Source: an uncultured Propionibacterium sp.
GTDB lineage: Bacteria > Actinomycetota > Actinomycetes > Propionibacteriales > Propionibacteriaceae
Assembly (NCBI GenBank): GCA_938036835.1
Contig: CALHWB010000016.1
Coordinates: 8,014 to 72,013, forward strand
Length of the DNA stretch: 64,000 nucleotides
Direction of reading: 5' to 3'
Shown: positions 16,352 through 24,414 of the stretch, piece by piece
How positions within the stretch are numbered: the first letter of the stretch is position 1
Layout: each line of letters starts with the position of its first letter
Notes under the pieces: model-generated
Databases searched by the model: none
The model's input: the letters and a program-made list of their open reading frames with translations, nothing else
What the model was told of the DNA's origin: nothing
Made by a program: the position numbers and the translations under genes

Positions 16352-16390
16352 TTGACATCTGTACATACTGTAAGTACTGTCTATGTACAG
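16352..16390 (+). promoter_or_regulatory. Promoter and palindromic operator of the second GntR gene
   Basis: TTGACA (16352-16357) with a weak -10 TACTGT 17 nt later (16375-16380). The perfect inverted repeat CTGTACAT (16359-16366) / ATGTACAG (16383-16390) embraces the spacer and -10, with repeated ACTGT units inside. It is the likely binding site of the encoded YtrA-type repressor. Confidence 0.65.
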
Positions 16391-16406
16391 ACGTGTTGGA
16401 GGTGTC

Positions 16407-16796
16407 GTGGCCCTGGCTATTGTGCTTTCGAATACGGCTGGCGTGCCGATCTATGAGCAGATAAAGCAGCAGATCAAGGACGCCATCGTGGCCGGCCGGC
16501 TGGAAACCGATGCCGCCTTGCCGTCGATTCGGGTATTGGCCCGCGATCTGCGGGTGAGTGTGATCACGACCACTCGTGCCTATTCCGATCTGGTGGCCGA
16601 GGGATTCGTGATCAACGTTCCCGGCAAGGGCTATTTCGTCCTGCCCCGGGATGCGGAGTTGGCTCGTGAGCAGATGCTCCGCGAGGTCGAGGATGCCCTT
16701 GGGACGGCGGTGGCCCGCGCGCGTGTGATCGACCTGACATCGGATGAACTGCATCGGATGTTGGACACCTTGATCGAGACTCCCTGGGAGGAATGA
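16407..16796 (+). CDS. GntR family regulator, YtrA subfamily
   Basis: 129-residue GntR regulator with the classical YtrA opening IVLSNTAGVPIYEQIKQQI, a winged helix (LPSIRVLARDLRVSVITTTRAY) and a short helical tail. The GTG at 16407 follows GGAGGT. An upstream ATG at 16383 in the same frame lies inside the operator and has no RBS. The stop overlaps the ABC ATPase start by 4 nt, so regulator, ATPase and permease form one operon. Autoregulation is inferred from the palindrome over its promoter. Confidence 0.9.
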   Translation: MALAIVLSNTAGVPIYEQIKQQIKDAIVAGRLETDAALPSIRVLARDLRVSVITTTRAYSDLVAEGFVINVPGKGYFVLPRDAELAREQMLREVEDALGTAVARARVIDLTSDELHRMLDTLIETPWEE

Positions 16797-17623
16797 TGCA
16801 TCCCGTCGAGATTTCCCACCTGACCAAGCGGTACCCGGATTTTGTGCTGGATGATGTGAGCCTGGTGGTGGAGAAGGGCTATGTCACCGGCTTCGTGGGC
16901 GCCAATGGGTCGGGCAAGACCACCACCCTGAAATGCGCATTGGGTCTGGTGCATCCAGATTCGGGCACGGTCACCACATGGCCACGTGAGCGTATTGGTG
17001 TGGTTTTCGACACCCCACCTTACAATCCGGTCTGGACTGCCGGGCAGGTGGGCGGCGCGATCGCCCGCTTCTTCCCACGCTGGCGCTCCGACATCTACAC
17101 CGCCCAACTGGCCAGGGGAGGGATCGATCCCGGCAAGAAGATATCCGATCTGAGCCGGGGGATGGGCATGCGGCTGCAGATGGCGGTGGCGTTGGCCCAC
17201 GAACCCGGTCTGCTTGTCCTCGACGAACCGACCAGCGGCCTGGATCCCCTGGGCCGGCAGGAACTGGTGGACGATCTCGCCGAGTTCATGACCGATGATG
17301 GTCACGCCATCTGGTTTTCGACTCACCTCACCGGCGACCTCGACCGGCTGGCCGATCGTCTGGTGCTGCTGGATCGGGGCAGGGTGTTCGTATCCGGGCA
17401 AACCGATGAGGTGCTGAGTGATTTCTTGCTGGTCAGGGCCGCCCCGGAGGCCCTGACCACCCAGGTCCGGGGTGCCTGCTATGGGCTTCGTGAGACCCCC
17501 ACCGGCTGGGAGGCGTTGCTGCGCGCCGACCGGGCCACCGATCTGGTGCCGCACGGGGTTCATGAACAGCCCACGATCGAACAACTCGCCGTCCATATTG
17601 CCAAGGGGACCCATCGTGAGTAG
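16793..17623 (+). CDS. ABC transporter ATP-binding protein
   Basis: 276 residues with Walker A GANGSGKTTT (about 37-46), the signature region LSRGMGMRLQMAVAL (about 120, degenerate from LSGGQ), Walker B LLVLDEPTSGLD (about 140) and an H-loop STHLTGD. The type is that of small exporter ATPases paired with ABC-2 permeases in YtrA-regulated operons. The C-terminal 60 residues resemble the extra domain of BcrA/YtrB-like proteins. Start ATGATG overlaps the regulator stop; the gene ends inside the permease start (8-nt overlap). Confidence 0.93.
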   Translation: MMHPVEISHLTKRYPDFVLDDVSLVVEKGYVTGFVGANGSGKTTTLKCALGLVHPDSGTVTTWPRERIGVVFDTPPYNPVWTAGQVGGAIARFFPRWRSDIYTAQLARGGIDPGKKISDLSRGMGMRLQMAVALAHEPGLLVLDEPTSGLDPLGRQELVDDLAEFMTDDGHAIWFSTHLTGDLDRLADRLVLLDRGRVFVSGQTDEVLSDFLLVRAAPEALTTQVRGACYGLRETPTGWEALLRADRATDLVPHGVHEQPTIEQLAVHIAKGTHRE

Positions 17624-18344
17624 TCAACAAGGCGCGGTTGGTGATCACCGGGCAGTCGTTCCGGTGCGCCCCACCGCCGGCGTGATCGAGCGCCGACCGA
17701 ATGCCCTGTTGGGCATGATCTGGCTGGATCTGCTGGGCATGCGCCGGATGGTTCGTTCCATCGGTGTCCTGATGATCGTGCTGGCGGTCACGGCTGGGCT
17801 GCTGAAGCAATTCGCGGTCGGGCTGCCGATGCTGCTGACAGCCATGTCGGCTCTGGGCAGCCAACTCTTCTCCAGTGATGAGTACTACGGCCTGGGCCGG
17901 CTCTACGGGTCGTTGCCGGTATCCCGCAGCACGGTGATCAATGCACGCTATCTGATCGTGGCCGGCTCGGTGATCCTGGTTGGCGCCGGTGTCTGCGTGC
18001 TGGTGCTGTTCGAGCCCGGGGCCCTGCTGTTCGGGCTCGTTCCCGTCGTCACCTGCGTGATGGCCCTGCATGCCCTGATCGTGGCCGCCCAGATCCCCGT
18101 GGTCGTGCGGTTCGGAGCCCGGAACGGTGTCTGGGCGCTTGTGGGGTTCTTCATCCTGGTGACAGCGGTCGGCTATCTGTTCTATCGGGGCCAGCGCGAC
18201 GACCCGGAGCGGTTGCTGGCGTTGCTCCAGCGGGTGGTGGACCACCCCGGCCCGGTCACGGCATTGGCCATTTCGATCACGGTTGTTTCCCTGGTCACCA
18301 GCTGGGCCCTGGTACAGCGCATCTACCGGGCACAGGACCATTGA
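17616..18344 (+). CDS. ABC-2 type transporter permease
   Basis: 242-residue integral membrane protein with about six hydrophobic helices, from GVLMIVLAVTAGLLKQF to the final VVSLVTSWALVQRIY. The FSSDEYYGLGRLYGSLPVSRSTVINARYL segment between helices 2 and 3 is the cytoplasmic coupling-region type common in this class. The GTG at 17616 overlaps the ATPase stop by 8 nt; the frame is open further upstream but overlaps the ATPase. It pairs with the ATPase as an exporter of unknown substrate. Confidence 0.87.
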   Translation: MSSQQGAVGDHRAVVPVRPTAGVIERRPNALLGMIWLDLLGMRRMVRSIGVLMIVLAVTAGLLKQFAVGLPMLLTAMSALGSQLFSSDEYYGLGRLYGSLPVSRSTVINARYLIVAGSVILVGAGVCVLVLFEPGALLFGLVPVVTCVMALHALIVAAQIPVVVRFGARNGVWALVGFFILVTAVGYLFYRGQRDDPERLLALLQRVVDHPGPVTALAISITVVSLVTSWALVQRIYRAQDH

Positions 18345-18947
18345 GCCCGGCTCCGGTCGGGCCCGTTCGGGTACCGGTCGGGCAAGCAGGCCGGCCATCG
18401 TCTATCCGGCTAACCGGCCCGGGTGAGCGATGGGCTTTTAAGCGCGCTCGTGGTGGGTGCCGGTGGCACTGTTCTCGGTAACCGGGGCTACGGGGAAGAC
18501 ATCCGGTGATTCGGTGTCTTGTTGGGACACTGTCGCCCCTCAAGACAGCCCGGATGGGCCACCACGTGGGCCGGTGCCGGTCATCTAGCTTTGGTGAAGC
18601 AGGTCGATCACCATTCGCAACGGCGATGTCGCGAGCAAGAGGAGGTCACGGCGGATCGTGGTGGCGTACTTGTACTGCGCGACGGTTCTGATCGGCCAAA
18701 CCGATCGGTCGGCAGGGAAAGGAAACCGGGTAGTTCACCCAGGGTTGCCCGGCGGCACTCTGTGGTGAACATCGCCACGGTGGCTCCCGAGTGGCCAGCC
18801 GCTACCCGGGCATGACCCATGCCGGCCGAACCCAAGGGATGACGGCCCACCGTCCGGCGGTTGCAGTCTGCCGCCGGCGGACCTTCATAACACGGTAACT
18901 GCAAATCGATATACCGGTTCCAGCACATCACAGGAGTGAAGAAAGCA
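18345..18947. other. 603-nt non-coding stretch before the acl-type gene
   Basis: No convincing gene: small open frames have no RBS and Arg/Gly-rich shadow composition. It holds several hairpins, notably a pair of mutually exclusive stems at 18496-18547 (listed separately) and GTGCC-GGT-GGCAC near 18457-18469. The last 60 nt before 18948 are more AT-rich and probably contain the promoter, but no clear -35/-10 pair is visible. Confidence 0.6.
18496..18547 (+). promoter_or_regulatory. Mutually exclusive hairpins, possible RNA switch
   Basis: AAGACA (18496-18501) plus CCG (18503-18505) can pair with CGG (18512-18514) plus TGTCTT (18515-18520). The same TGTCTTG (18515-18521) can instead pair perfectly with CAAGACA (18541-18547), with an inner GGG/CCC stem. 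The shared middle strand is the layout of an attenuator or riboswitch expression platform. No known aptamer class could be matched. Confidence 0.3.
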
Positions 18948-19418
18948 ATGATTGGAAACAAGGTTGTCCATCGGGTCATGATGAACGGCCGGGATGGGCA
19001 CTACGTCAACGATTTGGTCAATGGCGCCCGAATCCTGGACTTCTTCGGCGACGTGGCCACCGAACTCCTGGTTCGGGCCGACGGTGATCTGAGCCTGTTC
19101 CTTGGCTATGAGAGCATCCGGTTCACCGCCCCGGTACACGTTGGTGACTTCATGGAATACTGGGGTTGGATCGAGAGGATCGGCAATACCTCCTACACCT
19201 GCTCGTTCGAGGCATACAAGGTCATCACGATGCCTGACGACTTCAAGATCAAGAGCAACTTCCTGGATGGTGTTCCGGGAGAGCCCAAGGCGCTGGGCCT
19301 GGGCCTGTCCGCTGCCCTCGTGCTGGATCCGCCGGTGCTGTGCGCCACCGCCAAGGGCACCCTGGTGATCCCCAAGGATCTGCAGCGCGGCGCCCAGGAC
19401 CCCGCCTTCGCACGCTGA
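18948..19418 (+). CDS. acl: Beta-alanyl-CoA:ammonia lyase-like hotdog protein (3-aminobutyryl-CoA lyase family)
   Basis: Predicted to eliminate ammonia from beta-alanyl-CoA, giving acryloyl-CoA (EC 4.3.1.6), or from 3-aminobutyryl-CoA. The 156-residue hotdog protein shows LVNGARILDFFGDVATELLV, FLGYESIRFTAPVHVGDFME, GNTSYTCSFEAYKV, PPVLCATAKGTLV and a C-terminal DLQRG. From memory these match the Clostridium propionicum Acl enzymes closely, including GDFMEY.GWIE and SYTC.FEA. An insertion of about 15 residues lies near position 115-130. ATG 18948 has AGGAG 11 nt upstream. It begins a same-strand set with acyl-CoA dehydrogenase and FixABCX, which supports the beta-alanine route. Confidence 0.8.
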   Translation: MIGNKVVHRVMMNGRDGHYVNDLVNGARILDFFGDVATELLVRADGDLSLFLGYESIRFTAPVHVGDFMEYWGWIERIGNTSYTCSFEAYKVITMPDDFKIKSNFLDGVPGEPKALGLGLSAALVLDPPVLCATAKGTLVIPKDLQRGAQDPAFAR

Positions 19419-19544
19419 TCAACTGAGTGTCCCGGTGCCGGGCAGGTGGCTGGCCGGTGCCGGGACCTTCGGATCGCCGGCCACCGGCGCGGGCCGGTGG
19501 TGGGTAGGCATCCCAACTGGAACAGGTAGCCAGGAGATTGACAA

Positions 19545-20690
19545 ATGGAATTTGAGTTGACCGATGAACAGAAACTGACCAGATCCACGGTACGCGAGTT
19601 CGCCGAGAATGAATTGGCGCCCATTGCCGCCGAGATAGATCGGGAGCACCGTTTCCCGATCGAGACCCTGCCAAAACTGGCCGAACACGGGTTGTTCGGG
19701 ATTCCGTTCCCGGTGGAGTGGGGTGGCGCCGGGCTGGATCACGTCAGTTACGCCATTGCACTGGAGGAGATCTCACGTGTTTGCGCCACCACGGGCATCA
19801 TCGTGGAGACCCACACCTCACTGGCCACCTCGGCGATCTATGCCTTTGGGAACGAGGAACAGCAGAAGAGGTATGTTCCCGACCTGGCCAGCGGGCGTAA
19901 GCTCGCGTCCTTCGCGCTGACCGAGGCCAAGGCCGGTACGGATGCCGCCCAGCAGGAGTCCACCGCCCGTCGTGAGGGCGACGAGTACGTCCTGAATGGG
20001 TCGAAGGTGTTCATCACCGACGGAAACTATTCCGATGTCTTTGTCATCTTCGCCAAGACGAATCCCGATCCCGCGCTGGGTACGCGCGGCATCAGCGCGT
20101 TCATCGTGGAGAAGGGGCTGGCGGGCTTCAGCGCCGGTGAGGGGGAGCGGAAGCTCGGTATCCGCGCCGCGAACACGTCTTCGTTGTTCTTCTCCGATGT
20201 CCGGATTCCCGCCTCGGCACTGCTTGGCAAGGAGGGCGATGGTTTCAAGATCGCCATGGCCACGCTGGACGGTGGCCGCGTCGGTATCGCCGCCCAGGCG
20301 GTCGGCATCGCCCAGGGAGCCCTGGATGCCTCGGTGAAGTACGCCAAGGAGCGCATCCAGTTTGGCAAGCCGATCGGTACCCTGCAAGCCATCCAGTGGA
20401 TGCTGGCCGACATGTCGACCGATATCGAGGCTGCCAGATTGCTCACCTACAAGGCGGCCTATTTGCAGGGCAGCGGCGCACGGTTCAGTGTGGCGGCCGC
20501 CCATGCGAAGCTGTTCGCGGCCCAGGCGGCCACCCGGGTTGCTTCCCAGGCGATCCAGGTACACGGTGGCAATGGGTACACGGAGGCCTACCCGGTCGAG
20601 CGGGCCTACCGGGATGCCCGGATCACCGAGATCTACGAGGGCACCAACGAGGTGCAGCGGATGGTCATCTCACGCGCATTGCTGCGCTGA
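19545..20690 (+). CDS. Acyl-CoA dehydrogenase (probable acryloyl-CoA reductase / propionyl-CoA dehydrogenase)
   Basis: 381-residue FAD enzyme of the short-chain acyl-CoA dehydrogenase family. Landmarks: FALTEAKAGTDA (about residues 125-136, FAD/substrate loop), VFITDGNYSD, the GIRAANTSSLFF segment, FGKPIGTLQAIQW (about 270) and the catalytic-base region ITEIYEGTNEVQRMV with Glu at about 365. In C. propionicum a related enzyme works with EtfAB as acryloyl-CoA reductase. The neighbouring lyase and Etf genes suggest the same role, though butyryl-CoA-type activity is possible. AGGAG lies 7-8 nt before ATG 19545. Confidence 0.9.
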   Translation: MEFELTDEQKLTRSTVREFAENELAPIAAEIDREHRFPIETLPKLAEHGLFGIPFPVEWGGAGLDHVSYAIALEEISRVCATTGIIVETHTSLATSAIYAFGNEEQQKRYVPDLASGRKLASFALTEAKAGTDAAQQESTARREGDEYVLNGSKVFITDGNYSDVFVIFAKTNPDPALGTRGISAFIVEKGLAGFSAGEGERKLGIRAANTSSLFFSDVRIPASALLGKEGDGFKIAMATLDGGRVGIAAQAVGIAQGALDASVKYAKERIQFGKPIGTLQAIQWMLADMSTDIEAARLLTYKAAYLQGSGARFSVAAAHAKLFAAQAATRVASQAIQVHGGNGYTEAYPVERAYRDARITEIYEGTNEVQRMVISRALLR

Positions 20691-20715
20691 TCGTAGGCCG
20701 GGGCATCCCGGAGAA

Positions 20716-20751
20716 GAGCCGGCGGCCGGATCCCGTGTGGGTCGCCGGCTC
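20716..20751 (+). repeat. Inverted repeat between acyl-CoA dehydrogenase and fixA
   Basis: GAGCCGGCG (20716-20724) and CGCCGGCTC (20743-20751) form a 9-bp stem in the 174-nt gap. No T-run follows. It may adjust the mRNA ratio of dehydrogenase to Etf genes. Confidence 0.4.
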
Positions 20752-20864
20752 ATCGGCCCATTGGGCGCCCGCCCGGCTACGGCGCCCGCGCGATACCTGC
20801 TGGCGAGCGGTTCCCTGGGGCCGCAGGCAACCCTGCCAATGCTACTGGAGGATGTGAATCACCA

Positions 20865-21644
20865 ATGAAGATTGTAGTGGCCTACAAGTGGGCGGCCGAC
20901 TATCAGGAGGCTACTGTCGACGCCCGCGGCGTGGTCGACTGGAGCCGGGCCCGTCAGGTGGTCAGCGCCTATGACGCGGTTGCCATGGAAGTCGCCCGGC
21001 AATTGGCCGAGACCACCCCAAGCGAGGTCATCGGACTGTGCGCGGGCAGCAAGGCAGCCGCTGCGCCCATCGCGACCAAGACCGCGCTGGCCCGCGGGCT
21101 GGATCGCGCCGTGGTGGTCGTGGATGAGTCGTCTGGGGATTCCGGCACGACCCGGGTCGCCGAAACCCTGGCCAGGGCCATCGGACATATCGGCGATGTC
21201 GATCTGGTGCTCGCCGGGGATTCCTCGATCGATGTGGCGGCGAAGATGGTGGCGACGGTGCTCGCCGGCTGGCTGGGCTGGCCGGCGTTTACCGATGTGG
21301 GTTCGGTGTCGGTCGCGGATGGTCGGCGGTTCCTGCTGACCCGGGCAACCGGTGGTGGCACCGAGACCATCCGGGTGACCGGGCCGGTGGTGGTCGCCCT
21401 GGCAGCGGATGCGGTGACCGCGCGTACCCCCGGGATGAAGGACATCCTGGCGGCGGGCAAGAAGCCGGTGGAGAAGATCGACCTGGCTGCCCTGGGGGGT
21501 GAACTGGCATCGATTGGTCAAGTCGTGCGCGATAGCGCGCGCCCACGGTATGCGGCGCGCAAGCAACAGGTCGTTGAAACCGGCGATCGGGCGAGCGCTG
21601 CCAGACAATTGGTCGGCATCCTGCGCGACGCCGGCGTCCTGTGA
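20865..21644 (+). CDS. fixA: Electron transfer flavoprotein beta subunit, FixA-type
   Basis: 259 residues. It starts KIVVAYKWAADYQEATVD, has the AYDAVAMEVA segment, VIGLCAGSKAAAAPIATKTALARGLDRAVVVVDE (described in pieces: the nucleotide-binding turn near 62-85) and DLVLAGDSSIDVAAK near 118. Family members bind AMP or, in bifurcating Etfs, a second FAD. It forms a heterodimer with the next gene product. Presence of fixC and fixX genes directly downstream argues for the FixABCX complex class (NADH oxidation with possible electron bifurcation to quinone and ferredoxin) rather than a plain housekeeping Etf. 34 nt separate it from fixB. Confidence 0.9.
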   Translation: MKIVVAYKWAADYQEATVDARGVVDWSRARQVVSAYDAVAMEVARQLAETTPSEVIGLCAGSKAAAAPIATKTALARGLDRAVVVVDESSGDSGTTRVAETLARAIGHIGDVDLVLAGDSSIDVAAKMVATVLAGWLGWPAFTDVGSVSVADGRRFLLTRATGGGTETIRVTGPVVVALAADAVTARTPGMKDILAAGKKPVEKIDLAALGGELASIGQVVRDSARPRYAARKQQVVETGDRASAARQLVGILRDAGVL

Positions 21645-21678
21645 ACATCAGTGGATCTGGAAAGGACGGTTTGGGCCG

Positions 21679-22590
21679 ATGGTCATGAGTACGTGGATCG
21701 TCGTGGCGGGCGATCCGGGAGTCAGGAATCTGGTGGCGACCGCCCGGGAACTGGGTGGTCAGGTGCGGGCCGTGGTGATCGGGACACGCCAGGTCGCCGA
21801 TGCGCTGGCGGCAAGCGGTGTCGATGAGGTCATCTGGATCGAACAGGCTGCGGGGGTACCCATCGAGGCCTATGCCTGCGCGGTACCAGAACTCGTGCGC
21901 GCCACACCCGGCGTCCTGATCAGTGGGCGCCGGCCGGCGGAGCGGGTAGTGCTGGGTGCGGCGGCGGCGGCGCTGCATGCGCCCGTCATCACGGGCGCCT
22001 CCACAGTCAGCATCGAGGACGATGAGGTGCTGGTGACCCATTCGGCCTTTGGCGGCATCAGCGAACAGACCATCGCGGTCGCCGGACCGGTTGCCCTGAT
22101 CCTGGACGGTGGCGGGTTGCCCCCGGCCGGTGAGCCGGTCGCGGTGAGCCGGCAGGATGCTGCGCCCAGGACTGGCGTCGCGGTTGCGGAACGGATCATC
22201 TCGACCGCCGATCGGGTCGATCTGGGGTCCGCCACGAGGGTTATCGGGGTAGGCCGCGGTCTGCGCCAGCAGGCGGACCTGACGCTGATCGAGAATCTGG
22301 CCAAGGCGCTGAAGGCCGAGATCGGCTGCACCCGGCCCCTGGCGGAGGGCCTGGATTGGCTCCCACGAGATCGCTATATCGGCATCTCGGGGCAGCACAT
22401 TGCGCCGCGGTTGTACCTGGCGGTCGGATTGTCGGGCCAGCTACAGCATCTCGATGGCGTTCGAGGGGCCGAGGTGGTCGTATCCGTCAACAACGACCCA
22501 AGGGCTCCAATCTGTGAGCAAGCCGACTATGTGCTGGTAACAGACCTGTACGAGTTCGTCCCGGCGCTGGCCGCCGAGTTGGCCGGATAG
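21679..22590 (+). CDS. fixB: Electron transfer flavoprotein alpha subunit, FixB-type
   Basis: 303 residues. The C-terminal FAD domain shows LPRDRYIGISGQHIAPRLYLAVGLSG (split here: the GISGQ turn at about 235 and LYLAVGLSGQLQHL at about 245) and VVSVNNDPRAPICEQADY near 272, the classical EtfA signature. The ATG at 21679 is chosen after GGTTTGGG; the frame is open upstream into fixA. A second Met is two codons later. It partners with fixA and passes electrons to FixC or to the acyl-CoA dehydrogenase. Confidence 0.92.
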   Translation: MVMSTWIVVAGDPGVRNLVATARELGGQVRAVVIGTRQVADALAASGVDEVIWIEQAAGVPIEAYACAVPELVRATPGVLISGRRPAERVVLGAAAAALHAPVITGASTVSIEDDEVLVTHSAFGGISEQTIAVAGPVALILDGGGLPPAGEPVAVSRQDAAPRTGVAVAERIISTADRVDLGSATRVIGVGRGLRQQADLTLIENLAKALKAEIGCTRPLAEGLDWLPRDRYIGISGQHIAPRLYLAVGLSGQLQHLDGVRGAEVVVSVNNDPRAPICEQADYVLVTDLYEFVPALAAELAG

Positions 22591-22597
22591 GCATCCG

Positions 22598-23914
22598 ATG
22601 AGTTGGGAATCTGCCGAGCCCGATTTCGATGTCATCGTCGTCGGCGCAGGGATCGCCGGTTCGCTGGCCGCCTATCTGCTGGCCAGGCAGGGACGTTCGG
22701 TGCTGCTTATCGAACGTGGGGAATCGCCCGGTGCCAAGAACCTGTCCGGTGGGGTGCTCTACAGCCGGACCATCGAATCGGTCTTCCCCGAGTTCCTCAC
22801 CGAGGCACCCATCGAGCGACGTATCACGCGGAATCAGATCTGCTTTCTGAATCGTGATGGTTCGGTGGCGGTGGACTATCAGGATGCCCGGCTCTCCGAA
22901 CCGGTCAACGCCGTCACCGTGCTACGCGCCAAACTGGATGCCTGGCTGGCTGAGCAATGCACCGGGGCGGGTGCGCTGGTAATGCCCGGGGTCCGGGTCG
23001 ACGAAGCCCTGGTCGAGCACGCCGATGGCGGCGACTGGGTGGTCGGTGTGCAGGCCGGTGCAGATCAGCTCCGCGCGCGGGTGGTGATCGCGGCCGATGG
23101 GGTCAACTCCTTCATAGCCCGTGGCCTGGGGCTGCGCGCCAAGCCGCCCATGCATCACCTGGCGGTGGGCATCAAGGGTGTGCTCGCGCTGCCGAGAACG
23201 GTGCTGGAAGATCGGTTCAACCTGTCAGCCGATGAGGGTGCGGCGCTGGCCGTGGTCGGCGACTGTACCCGTGGTGTCGGCGGGGGTGGCTTCTGCTATA
23301 CCAACCTCGAGTCGGTGTCGGTTGGGGTCGTCCTGCGGCTGGACGACCTGGTGGCCAAGAAGCAGGTTGCCTCAGAGATCTTCGAGCACTTCCTTGAGCA
23401 TCCCGTTGTGGCCAGGTACCTCAAGGATGGCGAACTGCTGGAGTACGGCTGCCATTTGGTGGCCGAGGGTGGCCTGGAGATGGTGGGCGACATAGCCATG
23501 AATGGCATGGTCGTCGTCGGCGATGCCGCCGGGCTGACGCTCAATACCGGGCTGACGGTGCGGGGCATGGATTTGGCGGTGGGTTCGGCTGTCGCTGCGG
23601 CTAGTGCGGTCGGCCGGGCTCTCGACAGCCGGGATGCGTCCGCCTACCGGCTGGGCCATTACCGCGAGTTGCTGTTTGCGTCCAATGTCGGCAAGGATAT
23701 GCAGACCTACGCGGCAGCCCCGGGTTTCCTGGAAAGCGAGCGGCTCTATGGGCAGTACGGTGAGTTGCTGGCCAGGGTGCTATACGGTGCATTCAGCATT
23801 GATGGCCGTCCCAAGGAGCATCTGGCAAAGATGGCCCTGAATGCCTTCACTGGCTCGGGTCTGGGTATTGGCAGGGTGGTCGGCGATGCCATCGCGGGAA
23901 TCAGGGCACTATGA
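22598..23914 (+). CDS. fixC: FAD-dependent oxidoreductase FixC (ETF:quinone oxidoreductase-like)
   Basis: 438 residues of the geranylgeranyl-reductase/FixC flavoprotein family. N-terminal dinucleotide fold VIVVGAGIAGSLAAYLLARQG (first 19 residues of the fold at about 11-31), NLSGGVLYSRTIE, VVIAADGVNSFIARGLGLR and GMVVVGDAAGLTLNTG near 305. It accepts electrons from the Etf and reduces the quinone pool at the membrane. It ends at the ATGA overlap with fixX, so the two subunits are coupled. It starts 7 nt after fixB. Confidence 0.92.
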   Translation: MSWESAEPDFDVIVVGAGIAGSLAAYLLARQGRSVLLIERGESPGAKNLSGGVLYSRTIESVFPEFLTEAPIERRITRNQICFLNRDGSVAVDYQDARLSEPVNAVTVLRAKLDAWLAEQCTGAGALVMPGVRVDEALVEHADGGDWVVGVQAGADQLRARVVIAADGVNSFIARGLGLRAKPPMHHLAVGIKGVLALPRTVLEDRFNLSADEGAALAVVGDCTRGVGGGGFCYTNLESVSVGVVLRLDDLVAKKQVASEIFEHFLEHPVVARYLKDGELLEYGCHLVAEGGLEMVGDIAMNGMVVVGDAAGLTLNTGLTVRGMDLAVGSAVAAASAVGRALDSRDASAYRLGHYRELLFASNVGKDMQTYAAAPGFLESERLYGQYGELLARVLYGAFSIDGRPKEHLAKMALNAFTGSGLGIGRVVGDAIAGIRAL

Positions 23915-24198
23915 AATCGATGACAGTGGCGCAGCGTCTTGGCAGGAACCGGTTTTTGCTTGACGAGGAAGAAAGTCATATCGAGATCGACCAGGCCGAG
24001 GCGGAACGAACTGGGGCCGGGGACCGGCTCATTGCCTGTTGCCCCGCCCATGTCTACAGCCGCGAGGCAGATGGCACGATCTCAGCCGAGTACGCCGCCT
24101 GCCTGGAGTGTGGTACCTGCCTGGCCATCGCTCCGCCGGGCGTGCTGAGCTGGCACTATCCCCGGGGTGGATTCGGTATCCAGTTCCGCGAGGGTTGA
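23911..24198 (+). CDS. fixX: Ferredoxin-like protein FixX
   Basis: 95-residue FixX-type ferredoxin that carries the iron-sulfur cluster of the FixCX half-complex. Cys residues: CCPAHVY near residue 47 and CLECGTC near 65-71, followed by WHYPRGGFGIQFREG, the standard FixX ending. It overlaps fixC by 4 nt. It is the last gene of the acl-acd-fixABCX run. Confidence 0.92.
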   Translation: MKSMTVAQRLGRNRFLLDEEESHIEIDQAEAERTGAGDRLIACCPAHVYSREADGTISAEYAACLECGTCLAIAPPGVLSWHYPRGGFGIQFREG

Positions 24199-24370
24199 GC
24201 CGGGGCTGGGCCGGCCCTGACCCGGTCGGGCTTCCTCCCGGGGTGCGGGGTGCTCTTCCCGGGGACGCTGCCCCTGGCGGCTGGGCGTTCGACTGTCGTT
24301 TCAGCGGCTCTGCCTGTGATTCAGCCTTCGGCGGGGTAGTGGAGGCCGAGTCGGCAGGTTCGATGTCCAG

Positions 24371-24381
24371 ATTGTCAGACA
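24371..24381 (+). promoter_or_regulatory. Operator-like site upstream of the PucR-type gene
   Basis: ATTGTCAGACA, identical over 11 nt to the site at 27851-27861 before the oxidase gene; it contains the palindrome TGTC-A-GACA. A shared site suggests common control, most simply by the FCD-type GntR regulator at 26336. Confidence 0.45.
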
Positions 24382-24414
24382 GAAATATCATCAGGCTGCA
24401 AGGTTGCGCTAGAA

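Noticed and set aside
18470..18600. Cobalamin riboswitch before the lyase gene
   Set aside because: GGGGAAG and GGTGATTC resemble parts of the B12 element, but the order and the B12-box are not met. I kept only the competing hairpins.
18506..18815. Small open frames in the 603-nt gap
   Set aside because: No RBS, Arg/Gly/Ser-rich products and overlap with predicted RNA structure.
19525..19545. B12-box-like AGCCAGGAGA before the acyl-CoA dehydrogenase
   Set aside because: It is the gene's Shine-Dalgarno and no other aptamer parts are nearby.
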